From Mycobacterium gordonae (GTDB lineage: Bacteria > Actinomycetota > Actinomycetes > Mycobacteriales > Mycobacteriaceae): DNA of 64,000 nt. Below are positions 1 through 8,322 of this stretch, in pieces (position 1 is the stretch's first letter; each line of letters opens with the position of its first letter). Position numbers and translations under genes: made by a program. The notes under the pieces were generated by a model. It was given only the letters and a program-made list of their open reading frames with translations, was not told the origin of the DNA and did no database searches. Location: the NCBI RefSeq assembly GCF_002101675.1, contig NZ_LQOY01000216.1:1-64000 (forward strand). Reading direction: 5' to 3'.

Positions 1-1
1 C

Positions 2-1060
2 GGCCACCACCAACTCAGCTCACACGAACAAACCGAACTGCGCCACCGCCACCTCGACTGGTACCGCCAACTCGCCGCTGAGCAAGCCGGCTTTGAGTGG
101 TACGGCCAACACCAACTCGACTGGCTACACCGCCTCCGGCGGGAAACACCCAACCTGCGCCAAGCGATGCGATTCGCACTGGCAACCGAACCCTCGGTCG
201 CCCTGGAAATGGCCACCACCCTTCGTGGGCTGTGGACCGCGATCGGCATGATGCAACAAGGGCGCCGGTGGATCGAGAAGGCCCTGGACGAATGCCCCAG
301 CGAACCGTCTTTACTACGACTGCAGGCGGTTATCTCCGTCGCAGAAGTGGCAGTCTTGCAAGTGGATGTGCCGACCCTGAAAGCCAGGCAGGCCGAAGCT
401 CGCCAACTGCTCACCAGCGTGACCGAATCACGGGCCCTTGCCCATTTCACTGCTAATGAGGCCGCTCTGGCTCTCCTGGAGGGGCAGCCACAGTCGGCAC
501 GCGCCTTGGCTCAGCAATCACTGGAGAGCACCGATTACGTTCCGGTGAAGATATATGCGCTGCTGTTGATGATCGGGGCGTCCGCGGCCGGCGGCGACGC
601 CCTCACCGCGGTGGCCCATGCCGAGGAAGGCCTTGCGCTATCCGAAGCCCACGGCCAGGACATCGTTCTGCGCACCTACCTCTTGGCGGCCCTGGCGCTC
701 AGCCGCCTGGCGCTGGGCGAGCTCGACCAGGCGGCATACGCTGTCCGCGAAGGGCTGCAACTGTCGCGGATGATCAACGACAGCGTCACCTGCGCGACTT
801 TTCTGGAGACGGCATCCTGGATCGCCGCGGCAAGACAGGAACCATGGCGCGCCGCCGTACTGATGGCCGCCGCCGGCGCCATCGGCCGCGCCGCCGGCGC
901 CACCGGCGCCGTCTCGGCGTATATAGGGCCGTTCCACGAGGCTTGCGAACGTCAAATACGTGAGCAGCTTTCGCCTGCCGACTTCCGAGCGGCCTCATAC
1001 GAAGGTCGATCCCAGTCCCTTGACGAAGCCACCGCCATCGTCCTCGACGAACCCTTCTGA
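2..1060 (+). CDS. C-terminal part of a MalT/LuxR-type signalling ATPase (5' end outside window)
   Basis: The reading frame is open from the first bases of the window, so only the last 352 residues are present. They begin with the acidic/aromatic linker typical of large mycobacterial cyclase/ATPase/LuxR regulators (HLDWYRQLA, then WLHRLRRETPNLRQAM), followed by TPR-like helical repeats rich in Ala and Leu. In family members a LuxR helix-turn-helix usually follows the segment that ends here as AIVLDEPF. None is found in any frame of the next 218 bases, so this copy either naturally lacks the DNA-binding domain or has lost it. Role is inferred to be signal-responsive regulation; the N-terminal half is not visible. 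Confidence 0.75.
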   Translation, partial: GHHQLSSHEQTELRHRHLDWYRQLAAEQAGFEWYGQHQLDWLHRLRRETPNLRQAMRFALATEPSVALEMATTLRGLWTAIGMMQQGRRWIEKALDECPSEPSLLRLQAVISVAEVAVLQVDVPTLKARQAEARQLLTSVTESRALAHFTANEAALALLEGQPQSARALAQQSLESTDYVPVKIYALLLMIGASAAGGDALTAVAHAEEGLALSEAHGQDIVLRTYLLAALALSRLALGELDQAAYAVREGLQLSRMINDSVTCATFLETASWIAAARQEPWRAAVLMAAAGAIGRAAGATGAVSAYIGPFHEACERQIREQLSPADFRAASYEGRSQSLDEATAIVLDEPF

Positions 1061-1266
1061 CATCGATTCGCTGTGGTCTTCAAAGACGTTGCCGCGTAAG
1101 AGCTGCACCGATACCACCAATCCATCCAACGAAAATGTCGCAACGGAGATTAATTCGTTTCAATTGTCGCAAAACAGCGGAACGTGCGACTGAATTCGCT
1201 CAAAACAATCAATTATTCATCAACATTGGCCGTGAATATCCCCTTCACGAGAAGAAGGCCGGATCG

Positions 1267-1278
1267 TAGTATTGGCCG
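1267..1278 (+). promoter_or_regulatory. Putative -10 box placing transcription start at the mmpL start codon
   Basis: TAGTAT (1267-1272) fits the mycobacterial -10 consensus TANNNT. Only six bases separate it from the ATG at 1279, the spacing expected when transcription starts at the A of ATG. This suggests a leaderless mmpL transcript, although purine-rich AGAAGAAGG further upstream could act as a distant ribosome site on a longer RNA. Confidence 0.4.
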
Positions 1279-4200
1279 ATGCCGGGACACTCCACAACAC
1301 GCGATCATGCGAAGCCCGGTGGCCTTTTCGACGGCCTCAGTAAGATTGTAATCCGCTGGCCGTTGCTGGTTGTCGGGCTTTGGCTCGCGGCATCGGCTGC
1401 AATGGTAATGACACTGCCTTCTTTGCATTCCCAGGCCGCCAAGGGGCAGCAATCCCCACTGCCCGACACGGCTCCATCGATTGCCGTTAACAGGCAGCTA
1501 GGCCGGACTTTTCACGAAATAGAGGGCGGTTCCCTGCTGTTCGTGGTGTTGACCGATGACCATGGCTTGAGCCCCAGCGACGAAAATGTCTATCGCAGGT
1601 TGATCGACAACTTGCGGCACGACACTCAGGACAGAATCTTGGTGCAGGATTTCCTCAGCACACCCGCTCTTCGCAAGGTTTTCGAAAGCAAAGACAACAA
1701 AGCGTGGAATTTGCCGATTAATCTTCCCGGCGATGGTCCGTCCGCGGCAACCCAAGAGGCGTATCGGCGTGTCGCGGAAATTGTCAAGACGTCTGTCACG
1801 GGAACCAGCCTGACTGCCAGCCTCACTGGTCCGGTTGCCACGATAGCCGACTTTCAACGGCTGGGTGCAGAAGATTCTCGCGTCATCGAAATCGGCACTG
1901 TAATCAGCGTTCTGGCAATACTTTTCGTCGTGTATCGCAATTTCGTCACGATGCTGATTCCGATTGCCACCATCGGCGTATCCGTTCTGTTCGCCCAAGG
2001 CACTTTGTCGGCCCTCGCCGAGCTGGGCCTGGCGCTGAACATGCAGGTCATCGGATTCATCAGCGCGGTGATGATCGGCGCGGGCACCGACTACGCGGTT
2101 TTTCTCATCAGCCGCTATCACGACTGCCTCCGGCAAGGCCTCGACAGTGACCAAGCGGTCAAACGGGCGATGCTGTCAATCGGCAAGGTCATCTTTGCAT
2201 CGGCCGCTACCGTCGCCGTCACATTCTTGGCGATGGTGTTCACCCGATTGAAGGTGTTCTCCGCGGTGGGCCCGGCGACAGCGGTCTCGATCGCGGTGTC
2301 ACTGCTGGCGGCTGTGACCCTGTTGCCGGCAATCCTTGTCCTGACGGGTCGGCGGGGCTGGATAAACCCTCGCCGAGAACTGACAACCCGGTTCTGGCGC
2401 CGATCGGGGTCCATGATCGCGCGACGGCCCGCCAGATTCCTCATCGGTAGCCTCGCGGCGCTGCTGGCACTCGCCGGAACTGCCGGCCTTGCCCACTTAA
2501 GCTTCGACGACGTCAGGTTCCTGCCGCGCGAGGTGGGCAGCGTAGCCGGATACGAGCAGATCAATCGTCATTTTCCGATGAATGCGATGACGCCGGCCGT
2601 CCTGCTCGTGCAATCACCACGCGACATGCGTACTCCTGCCGCGCTAGCCGACCTGGAAGCAATGGCCAACAGAATCAGCGAACTGCCGGAGGTCGCCATG
2701 GTTCGGGGTCTGACCCGGCCTTTCGGCGAGCCCGTCGAGCAGATGACGGCGTCGTTTCAAACCGGCGAAGTGGGTGGCAAGCTCAATCAAGTTTCAGCGG
2801 CCATCTCAGATCGCACCGGGGACCTTGACACGCTCGCCGGGAGCAGTAGACATATGGCTGGCGAACTGGCACGGATACGCGAACGGGTCATGGACGCAAT
2901 GTCCGGTGCCGACAAGCTCCTCACCGCTTTAGAAGAACTGCAGGGAGTTCTGACCGCCAGCCCTACCAGCCAACAGCTCGCCGGTGCGGCGCAGATACTC
3001 GGCCGCATGACCGCGCTCAGCGGCAACTTGAGCGCCACAGTGTCAGGTGCGCGACAAGTTGCGGGTTGGGCAGGCCCCATAGTGGCTGCGCTCTCATCCA
3101 GCCCCGTGTGCAGCGCAGACTCCGCCTGCATCCGCTCGCGCGACGAATTGGCGTCACTTGTCGCCGCCGAGAACGATGGCACTCTCGGATCGATTGCTGC
3201 GCTAGCCGCGAGTTTTCGCGAGATGCGGGATCCCGCGACCGTCACCCTGACGACGAACAAGCTCGCGCAGCAACTGAGCCAGGCCATCAACTTCTTGAAA
3301 ACCGCCGGCGGCCTACGTTCCCGGATGGCGCAGATGACGCAGGGAGCCAGCGCTCTGGCCGACGGTGGAGCGGCGGTGGCCGACGGAGTGCAGCAGTTGG
3401 TCGAGAGGACCAAGCAGCTGGGGACGGGACTGAGCGATGCGTCCACTTTCCTGCTGGACATCAAGCACGACGCGCACCGTCGGTCGATGACCGGCTTCTA
3501 CATCCCGGCGCAGTTCATGGACACCGACGAATACAGAAGTGGCACGAAATTCTTTCTCTCCGACGACGGCCACTCGGCTCGGTACTTTGTACAAAGCGCA
3601 CTCAATCCCTTTACCGCGCAAGCGATGGACCAAATCGGCAAAATCATCGACGCCGCAAAGTCCACCCAGCCGAACACCGAGCTGGTGGATGCCTCGATCG
3701 CGATGACCGGCATTACCGCCGGCCTCAAAGACACGCATGACTACTACCGAAGCGACATGGAGTTCATCTTCATCGCGACCGTCATCATCGTGTTCCTCAT
3801 CTTGGCCGCGCTGTTGAGAGCACTCGTGGCTCCGCTGTATCTGATTGTTTCGGTTCTCATCTCTTATCTGTCAGCGTTGGGACTGAGCGTTATAGCGTTC
3901 CAACTGCTCTTGGGACAGGACTTGCACTGGAGCCTGCCGGGCTTGTCTTTCGTCTGTTTGGTCGCGGTCGGCGCCGACTACAACATGTTGCTGATATCCA
4001 GAATCCGCGAGGAATCAGAGCATGGCGTTCGCGCCGGAGTCATCCGAACCGTCGGCGCCACCGGCGGCGTTATCACATCGGCGGGGATGATATTCGCAGC
4101 GTCGATGTTCAGTCTGGTGACAGCCAGCATCACCACGATGGTGCAGGCTGGTTTCACGATCGGTATCGGAATACTTCTCGATACTTTCCTGGTCCGCACG

Positions 4201-4668
4201 GCTACGGTGCCGGCGTTGGTCGCACTCATCGGTCGCGCAAGTTGGTGGCCCCTTGGCGCCGAATTTCGATACCTGAGACACGTCGGCAGGCTGATGACGC
4301 CGAACCCTCAGGGTCGTTTCTCTCGCATTGTCCCCACATACTTCCGCAGTCGCTTCCGGTCCGCGAATTTGCCAGCCACAGCAGCAAGCATCACATCGCG
4401 GGCGAAGCGAGAGAAGCCCGGCGAGTCCATCCCTCACAGAGGCATGCCGGAGCGGCACCTGGGCATCCATGCGCTCCCTCTGTTCGGCTGTGGCGATAAG
4501 TCCCCACTATTGCTTCACCGATCAAAGGCGGCATCAACAAGGGCGGGCGCTGCAAGGCATCTCCGTGCCCCACGTGGCGACACTTTGCAGCACGCACTAC
4601 CGCTGTTTGATCTCAGAAATGCATCGATGGCAGCCACGGTTAATAGAGCGGCCCGCGATGCCCACTGA
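1279..4668 (+). CDS. mmpL: MmpL-family RND lipid transporter
   Basis: 1129-residue RND/MMPL inner-membrane protein, expected to export a lipid or glycolipid using the proton gradient. It has an N-terminal membrane helix (about residues 25-45), a first periplasmic domain, and two membrane bundles each with the MmpL Asp-Tyr signature: GAGTDYAVFLISRYHD in the first and VGADYNMLLISRIREE in the second. The long loop between bundles (about residues 480-760) has heptad-rich helices, as in MmpL proteins of the glycolipid group. The cytoplasmic tail carries two HALPLF motifs. No mmpS gene lies next to it. It is followed on the same strand by SQD1-type and SQD2-type genes, so its cargo is inferred to be the glycolipid they make. 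Confidence 0.92.
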   Translation: MPGHSTTRDHAKPGGLFDGLSKIVIRWPLLVVGLWLAASAAMVMTLPSLHSQAAKGQQSPLPDTAPSIAVNRQLGRTFHEIEGGSLLFVVLTDDHGLSPSDENVYRRLIDNLRHDTQDRILVQDFLSTPALRKVFESKDNKAWNLPINLPGDGPSAATQEAYRRVAEIVKTSVTGTSLTASLTGPVATIADFQRLGAEDSRVIEIGTVISVLAILFVVYRNFVTMLIPIATIGVSVLFAQGTLSALAELGLALNMQVIGFISAVMIGAGTDYAVFLISRYHDCLRQGLDSDQAVKRAMLSIGKVIFASAATVAVTFLAMVFTRLKVFSAVGPATAVSIAVSLLAAVTLLPAILVLTGRRGWINPRRELTTRFWRRSGSMIARRPARFLIGSLAALLALAGTAGLAHLSFDDVRFLPREVGSVAGYEQINRHFPMNAMTPAVLLVQSPRDMRTPAALADLEAMANRISELPEVAMVRGLTRPFGEPVEQMTASFQTGEVGGKLNQVSAAISDRTGDLDTLAGSSRHMAGELARIRERVMDAMSGADKLLTALEELQGVLTASPTSQQLAGAAQILGRMTALSGNLSATVSGARQVAGWAGPIVAALSSSPVCSADSACIRSRDELASLVAAENDGTLGSIAALAASFREMRDPATVTLTTNKLAQQLSQAINFLKTAGGLRSRMAQMTQGASALADGGAAVADGVQQLVERTKQLGTGLSDASTFLLDIKHDAHRRSMTGFYIPAQFMDTDEYRSGTKFFLSDDGHSARYFVQSALNPFTAQAMDQIGKIIDAAKSTQPNTELVDASIAMTGITAGLKDTHDYYRSDMEFIFIATVIIVFLILAALLRALVAPLYLIVSVLISYLSALGLSVIAFQLLLGQDLHWSLPGLSFVCLVAVGADYNMLLISRIREESEHGVRAGVIRTVGATGGVITSAGMIFAASMFSLVTASITTMVQAGFTIGIGILLDTFLVRTATVPALVALIGRASWWPLGAEFRYLRHVGRLMTPNPQGRFSRIVPTYFRSRFRSANLPATAASITSRAKREKPGESIPHRGMPERHLGIHALPLFGCGDKSPLLLHRSKAASTRAGAARHLRAPRGDTLQHALPLFDLRNASMAATVNRAARDAH

Positions 4669-4793
4669 CCGGAAATTCCTGCCGCACGTGTTGCGAGCAG
4701 CGGCGGGCTACCCTACTTCACTCCATATCGCGGCGGTTCTGCCTGGATATGTAGCAATAGCATCCACAACGCTCGGCGTATCAACCACTAGAT

Positions 4794-4799
4794 AAGGAG
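4794..4799 (+). promoter_or_regulatory. Ribosome binding site AAGGAG fixing an ATT start
   Basis: AAGGAG lies seven bases before ATT at 4807. An in-frame TAG at 4789-4791 excludes any earlier start, and no ATG, GTG or TTG occurs in frame before 4858, which is past the Rossmann loop. The site therefore points to ATT 4807 (or ATC 4804) as initiator. Confidence 0.7.
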
Positions 4800-4806
4800 T
4801 TCGATC

Positions 4807-6048
4807 ATTAAAGTATTCGTCGTAGGCGGCGACGGCTTCTGCGGATGGCCATGCGCCTTGAACTTAGCTGACGCTGGTCACGAGGTGATGATCGTGGACA
4901 GTCTGGTGCGCCGAAAGACAGATATAGATTTGGGGGTCAAGTCCCTTTCTCCGATTGCGAATATTTTCGAGCGCCTCCAGTCATGGGAACAAACGGGCGG
5001 CAGCCCCATCGGGTTTGTACAACTCGACATCGCCACCGAGTATGAGCGGCTCCGCGATCTACTCGCCCAGGAGCGTCCAGATTCGATCGTGCACTGCGCC
5101 GAACAACGCGCAGCACCGTACTCGATGAAAAACTCGGCCACCAAACGCTATACCGTTCACAACAACATCAACGGCACGCACAACTTGCTCTGCGCCATCG
5201 TCGAAACGGGGCTGGATATCCATGTGGTGCACTTCGGCACCATGGGCGTCTACGGATACGGCGGATTACAACGCGGCTCGATCCCTGAGGGATATCTGGA
5301 GGTCGAGATACCCGACGGCGATAACGGCACATCCCGCAAGCAGATTCTCTACCCGGCCGACCCGGGCAGCGTTTATCACATGACGAAGTCCCTCGATCAG
5401 CTGCTGTTCTACTTCTACAACAAAAACGATCGAGTTCGGGTTACCGACCTGCACCAGGGAATTGTATGGGGCACGAACACGGTGCAGACCAAGCGTCATC
5501 CGAAACTCATCAATCGTTTCGACTACGACGGTGACTACGGAACAGTGCTCAACCGCTTCCTGATGCAATCGGCGATCGGATACCCGCTGACGGTGCACGG
5601 TACCGGCGGCCAAACCCGCGCCTTTATCCACATAACCGATTCCGTTCGCTGTGTCCAGCTTGCGCTGGAGAATCCGCCGAATAATCAGGAAAAGGTAAAC
5701 ATTTTCAATCAGATGACGGAAGTCCACAAGATCCGGGATCTGGCGACAAAGGTGGCCGCCCTCACCGGTGCGGAGATCTCCTATCTCCCCAATCCACGCA
5801 ATGAAGCGGCGGAAAATGAATTGCAGGTCGAGAATCAACACCTGCTCAACCTTGGACTCAAGCCCACAACCCTCACCGAAGGCTTGATGACCGAACTTGT
5901 GGACGTCGCGAAACGCTTCGCCTACCGCTGCGATCCCACTCGGGTGCCATGTACAAGCGCCTGGCTCGACAAGGCGCGTGGCGGCGAGGAGGAGGCCATG
6001 AGCGCCACTTCGATGATTCCGTTGGGCGCGCTCACCGCTGAACTGTGA
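4807..6048 (+). CDS. SQD1-type NAD-dependent sugar epimerase / UDP-sulfoquinovose synthase-like protein, ATT start
   Basis: 413-residue extended-SDR protein whose overall pattern follows plant and cyanobacterial SQD1, which joins sulfite to UDP-glucose to give UDP-sulfoquinovose. Visible features: N-terminal glycine loop VVGGDGFCGWP, HCAEQRAAPYSM, GTMGVYG, catalytic YHMTK (YxxxK), TDLHQGIVWG, RFDYDGDYGTVLNRF, GGQTRAFIHITD and a C-terminal FNQMTE block. The glycine loop lies upstream of the first TTG (4858), so the true start must be ATT 4807, directly after AAGGAG. It sits between an MmpL transporter and an SQD2-like glycosyltransferase, which supports synthesis of a nucleotide sugar for a surface glycolipid. 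Whether the product is really UDP-sulfoquinovose or another modified hexose cannot be told from sequence. Confidence 0.85.
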   Translation: MKVFVVGGDGFCGWPCALNLADAGHEVMIVDSLVRRKTDIDLGVKSLSPIANIFERLQSWEQTGGSPIGFVQLDIATEYERLRDLLAQERPDSIVHCAEQRAAPYSMKNSATKRYTVHNNINGTHNLLCAIVETGLDIHVVHFGTMGVYGYGGLQRGSIPEGYLEVEIPDGDNGTSRKQILYPADPGSVYHMTKSLDQLLFYFYNKNDRVRVTDLHQGIVWGTNTVQTKRHPKLINRFDYDGDYGTVLNRFLMQSAIGYPLTVHGTGGQTRAFIHITDSVRCVQLALENPPNNQEKVNIFNQMTEVHKIRDLATKVAALTGAEISYLPNPRNEAAENELQVENQHLLNLGLKPTTLTEGLMTELVDVAKRFAYRCDPTRVPCTSAWLDKARGGEEEAMSATSMIPLGALTAEL

Positions 6049-6131
6049 GATAACGCCCGCCACTGCCACGGATGGTGCCGTGCTGGTGACGCGAAAACCG
6101 GTCTCTAATCCCCCAACGCAAGGTTGACTCG

Positions 6132-7301
6132 ATGCGCATTTCCATCTTCACCGACAATTTCCTGCCGAAAGTTGACGGCATCGTCACCAGGCTCACCATG
6201 ACGGTGCAGAACCTCACCGCCGGTGGGGATCAGGTACAGGTTTTCTGTCCCAGAGGTGCGCCTGCCGACTACCACGGAGCCGAGATCATAGGTCTGCCGT
6301 CAGTCCGGTTGCCGTCGTATCCGGAAGTGAAATTGGGGCTGCCCACGCGCACCGTTTCCGTTGCACTGGGACGGTTTCAGCCGGATGTAATCCACATTGT
6401 CAATGCGTTCGGCATGTTAGGCGTGGGGGGAATCTGGTCCGCCAAGCGCAGGAAAATACCGCTGGTTGCCAGCTATCACGTCGATCTGCTCAACTATGCC
6501 GACTTCTATGGGTGGCCCGGGCCGGTGAAGCGAGCCAGTTGGAAACTCGTCAAGACCGCACACAATCAGGCGAAGCTGACGCTTTGCACGTCGTCGCCGC
6601 TGGAAGCCGACCTTCGCAACAGAGGCGTCCAGCGCGTCGCAAAGTGGCAGCGCGGTGTGGACACCGAATTGTTTCACCCCCACCGGGCGTCGTCGGAGTC
6701 GCGCAATCGATTGCTGGGAAACCATAGTGACAACGGCGCCCTGCTCCTCTACGTCGGCCGTCTGGCCGTGGAGAAAGAGATCGAACAGATGCGCGTGGTG
6801 CTCGATGCGTTGCCCGACGCCCGGTTGGCCCTCATTGGTGACGGCCCACACCGAAGACAGTTGGAGAAATATTTCGCCGGCACCGCAACCACGTTTCTGG
6901 GGTACCTCAGTGGTGAACAGCTGGCAGCGGCCTATGCCAGTGCCGACGCCTTCTTGCTGACCTCCCGTACCGAGACTCTGGGCCTGGTCCTGCTGGAGGC
7001 GATGGCCGCGGGCTGCCCCGTGATCGCTGCCAATCGCGGCGGCATTCCTGACGTCGTGCGCGATGGCGTGACGGGGTTTCTGTACGAACCCGACCGTCCT
7101 GGTGACCTGCTCGCGCAGAGCAAGCGGCTACTGACCAATAGCGCTCTGCGCCAAGCGATGCGCAGGTCGGCGCGGCAGGAAGCCGAGCAGTGGAGCTGGA
7201 CGTCAGCCACGGAACAGTTGCGGCGCAGTTATGTCCGCGCTGTCAGCGGGGATGCCGCGGACGGGCGCTTGATCGACAGTGGCGCCGCGTCGGGAACGTA
7301 A
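6132..7301 (+). CDS. GT4 glycosyltransferase, SQD2/MgtA-like
   Basis: 389-residue GT-B fold glycosyltransferase of family GT4. The N-terminal half shows FTDNFLPKVDGIVTR and a SYHVDLLNYADFYG acceptor-side block. The C-terminal donor domain has LLYVGRLAVEKEIE, ALIGDGPHRRQLEKYF and the EX7E motif in SRTETLGLVLLEAMAAG. The block order and several segments (AYASADAF, GGIPDV, WQRGVDTELFHP) resemble SQD2 sulfoquinovosyltransferase more than PimB-type enzymes. AAGG lies about eight bases before the ATG. It starts 83 bases after the SQD1-type gene and probably shares its transcript, so it is inferred to transfer that gene's nucleotide sugar to a lipid acceptor. Mannosyl or glucosyl transfer remains possible. 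Confidence 0.88.
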   Translation: MRISIFTDNFLPKVDGIVTRLTMTVQNLTAGGDQVQVFCPRGAPADYHGAEIIGLPSVRLPSYPEVKLGLPTRTVSVALGRFQPDVIHIVNAFGMLGVGGIWSAKRRKIPLVASYHVDLLNYADFYGWPGPVKRASWKLVKTAHNQAKLTLCTSSPLEADLRNRGVQRVAKWQRGVDTELFHPHRASSESRNRLLGNHSDNGALLLYVGRLAVEKEIEQMRVVLDALPDARLALIGDGPHRRQLEKYFAGTATTFLGYLSGEQLAAAYASADAFLLTSRTETLGLVLLEAMAAGCPVIAANRGGIPDVVRDGVTGFLYEPDRPGDLLAQSKRLLTNSALRQAMRRSARQEAEQWSWTSATEQLRRSYVRAVSGDAADGRLIDSGAASGT

Positions 7302-7321
7302 TGGGGCCGACTCCTTCACCG

Positions 7322-8128
7322 CTAACGCGGAGACAGCAGTCGTTCGGCGGCGGTATACGGGTCCTCGCGTCCGTCGACCACCGCCTCGGCGAGCGCATCC
7401 AGATCGGTGCGTGCCCGCAGCCGTGTTTGCGCCAGCGACAGGATCTGCGCGCGGGCCCGGGCCAGTCGCCGGGCGCGGCTGTCGGAGCGGTGATGGGCGT
7501 CGATGACGGCCACCAGATCGGCGAGTCCCTCACCCCGGGCGGCGATCAAGCTGACGATCGGGGCGGCGGTTTCGGCCCGCAGGTCGCGCACGGTCTGCTC
7601 GGCTCCGTCGCGGTCGGCCTTATTCACCACCACGATGTCGGCGACTTCCAGCAGACCCGCCTTGGCGGCCTGCACCGCGTCACCCGCTCCCGGGTTGAGG
7701 ATCACGACGGTGGGATCGGCGACGGCGGCGATCTCGATCTCGGACTGGCCTACGCCCACGGTTTCCAGCAGCACGACGTGATAGCCGAGGGATCCGAGCA
7801 GCCGGATGGCGGCAGGAACGGCGGCGGCGAGGCCACCGAGATGGCCCCGGCTGGCCACCGACCGGATGAGCACGTCGGAGTCGTTGATGTGCGCGGTCAT
7901 TCGGATGCGGTCGCCTAGCAGAGCGCCGCCGCTGAAGGGCGACGACGGGTCCACCGCCAGCACCGCGACCCGTTGATCCTGCTCGCGATAAGCGCCGACG
8001 AGCGCGCCGATCGTTGTCGACTTGCCGGCGCCGGGCGGGCCGGTGATGCCGATTACGCGCACCGGCGCCGCCGGGCCGATGGCGGTCAGCACCTCGTCTC
8101 GGCGCTCGCCCTCGACGAGGCTGAGCAA
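7322..8128 (-). CDS. meaB: MeaB/ArgK-type GTPase, B12-mutase chaperone, 5' end disturbed by a repeat
   Basis: G3E-type P-loop GTPase that protects and loads cobalamin mutases. It shows the Walker A GITGPPGAGKST, AVDPSSPFSGGALLGDRIRM, switch region ETVGVGQSEIEIAAVAD and the NKAD base-recognition motif. The listed start is a TTG, but homology-like sequence continues upstream in frame (DVSELIIKARNGSPRAAGRL) to about 8190 without any ATG, GTG or TTG. Further upstream the same open frame runs through the hairpin repeat at 8245-8306. The gene may therefore be N-terminally truncated, use a rare codon (CTG 8188), or be decaying. It is about 9 kb from the two-subunit mutase on the same strand, its likely partner. 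Confidence 0.82.
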   Translation of the reverse strand: MLSLVEGERRDEVLTAIGPAAPVRVIGITGPPGAGKSTTIGALVGAYREQDQRVAVLAVDPSSPFSGGALLGDRIRMTAHINDSDVLIRSVASRGHLGGLAAAVPAAIRLLGSLGYHVVLLETVGVGQSEIEIAAVADPTVVILNPGAGDAVQAAKAGLLEVADIVVVNKADRDGAEQTVRDLRAETAAPIVSLIAARGEGLADLVAVIDAHHRSDSRARRLARARAQILSLAQTRLRARTDLDALAEAVVDGREDPYTAAERLLSPR

Positions 8129-8244
8129 CCGTCCGGCGGCACGCGGAGAACCGTTGCGCGCCTTGATGATCAGCTCGGAGACGTCCAGGATCGGGTCCGT
8201 TCGGCAGGGCGGGTGGTGGCGAGAACCCCATTCTCGCAGTTTCT

Positions 8245-8306
8245 CGCGAGCAGACGCAAAAGCCCCGGGGAGCGCTCGCTCCCGGGTGCTTCTGCGTCTG
8301 CTCGCG
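8245..8306. repeat. Hairpin repeat, copy A
   Basis: About 60 bp with inverted arms that begin GCGAGCAGACGCAAAAGC and end with the near-complement GCTTCTGCGTCTGCTCGC; the loop is GC-rich (GGGAGCG/CGCTCCC). The arms have a few mismatches. It lies between the divergent meaB and alpha/beta hydrolase genes, occupying the expected meaB 5' end. It is related to copies at 10082 and 16946. Confidence 0.85.
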
Positions 8307-8310
8307 CACC

Positions 8311-8322
8311 CATAATGGCAGC
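8311..8322 (+). promoter_or_regulatory. Putative -10 box for a leaderless hydrolase transcript
   Basis: CATAAT (8311-8316) is one mismatch from TATAAT and is six bases upstream of the GTG at 8323, the spacing for transcription starting on the G of GTG. No ribosome binding site precedes this GTG. Confidence 0.35.
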
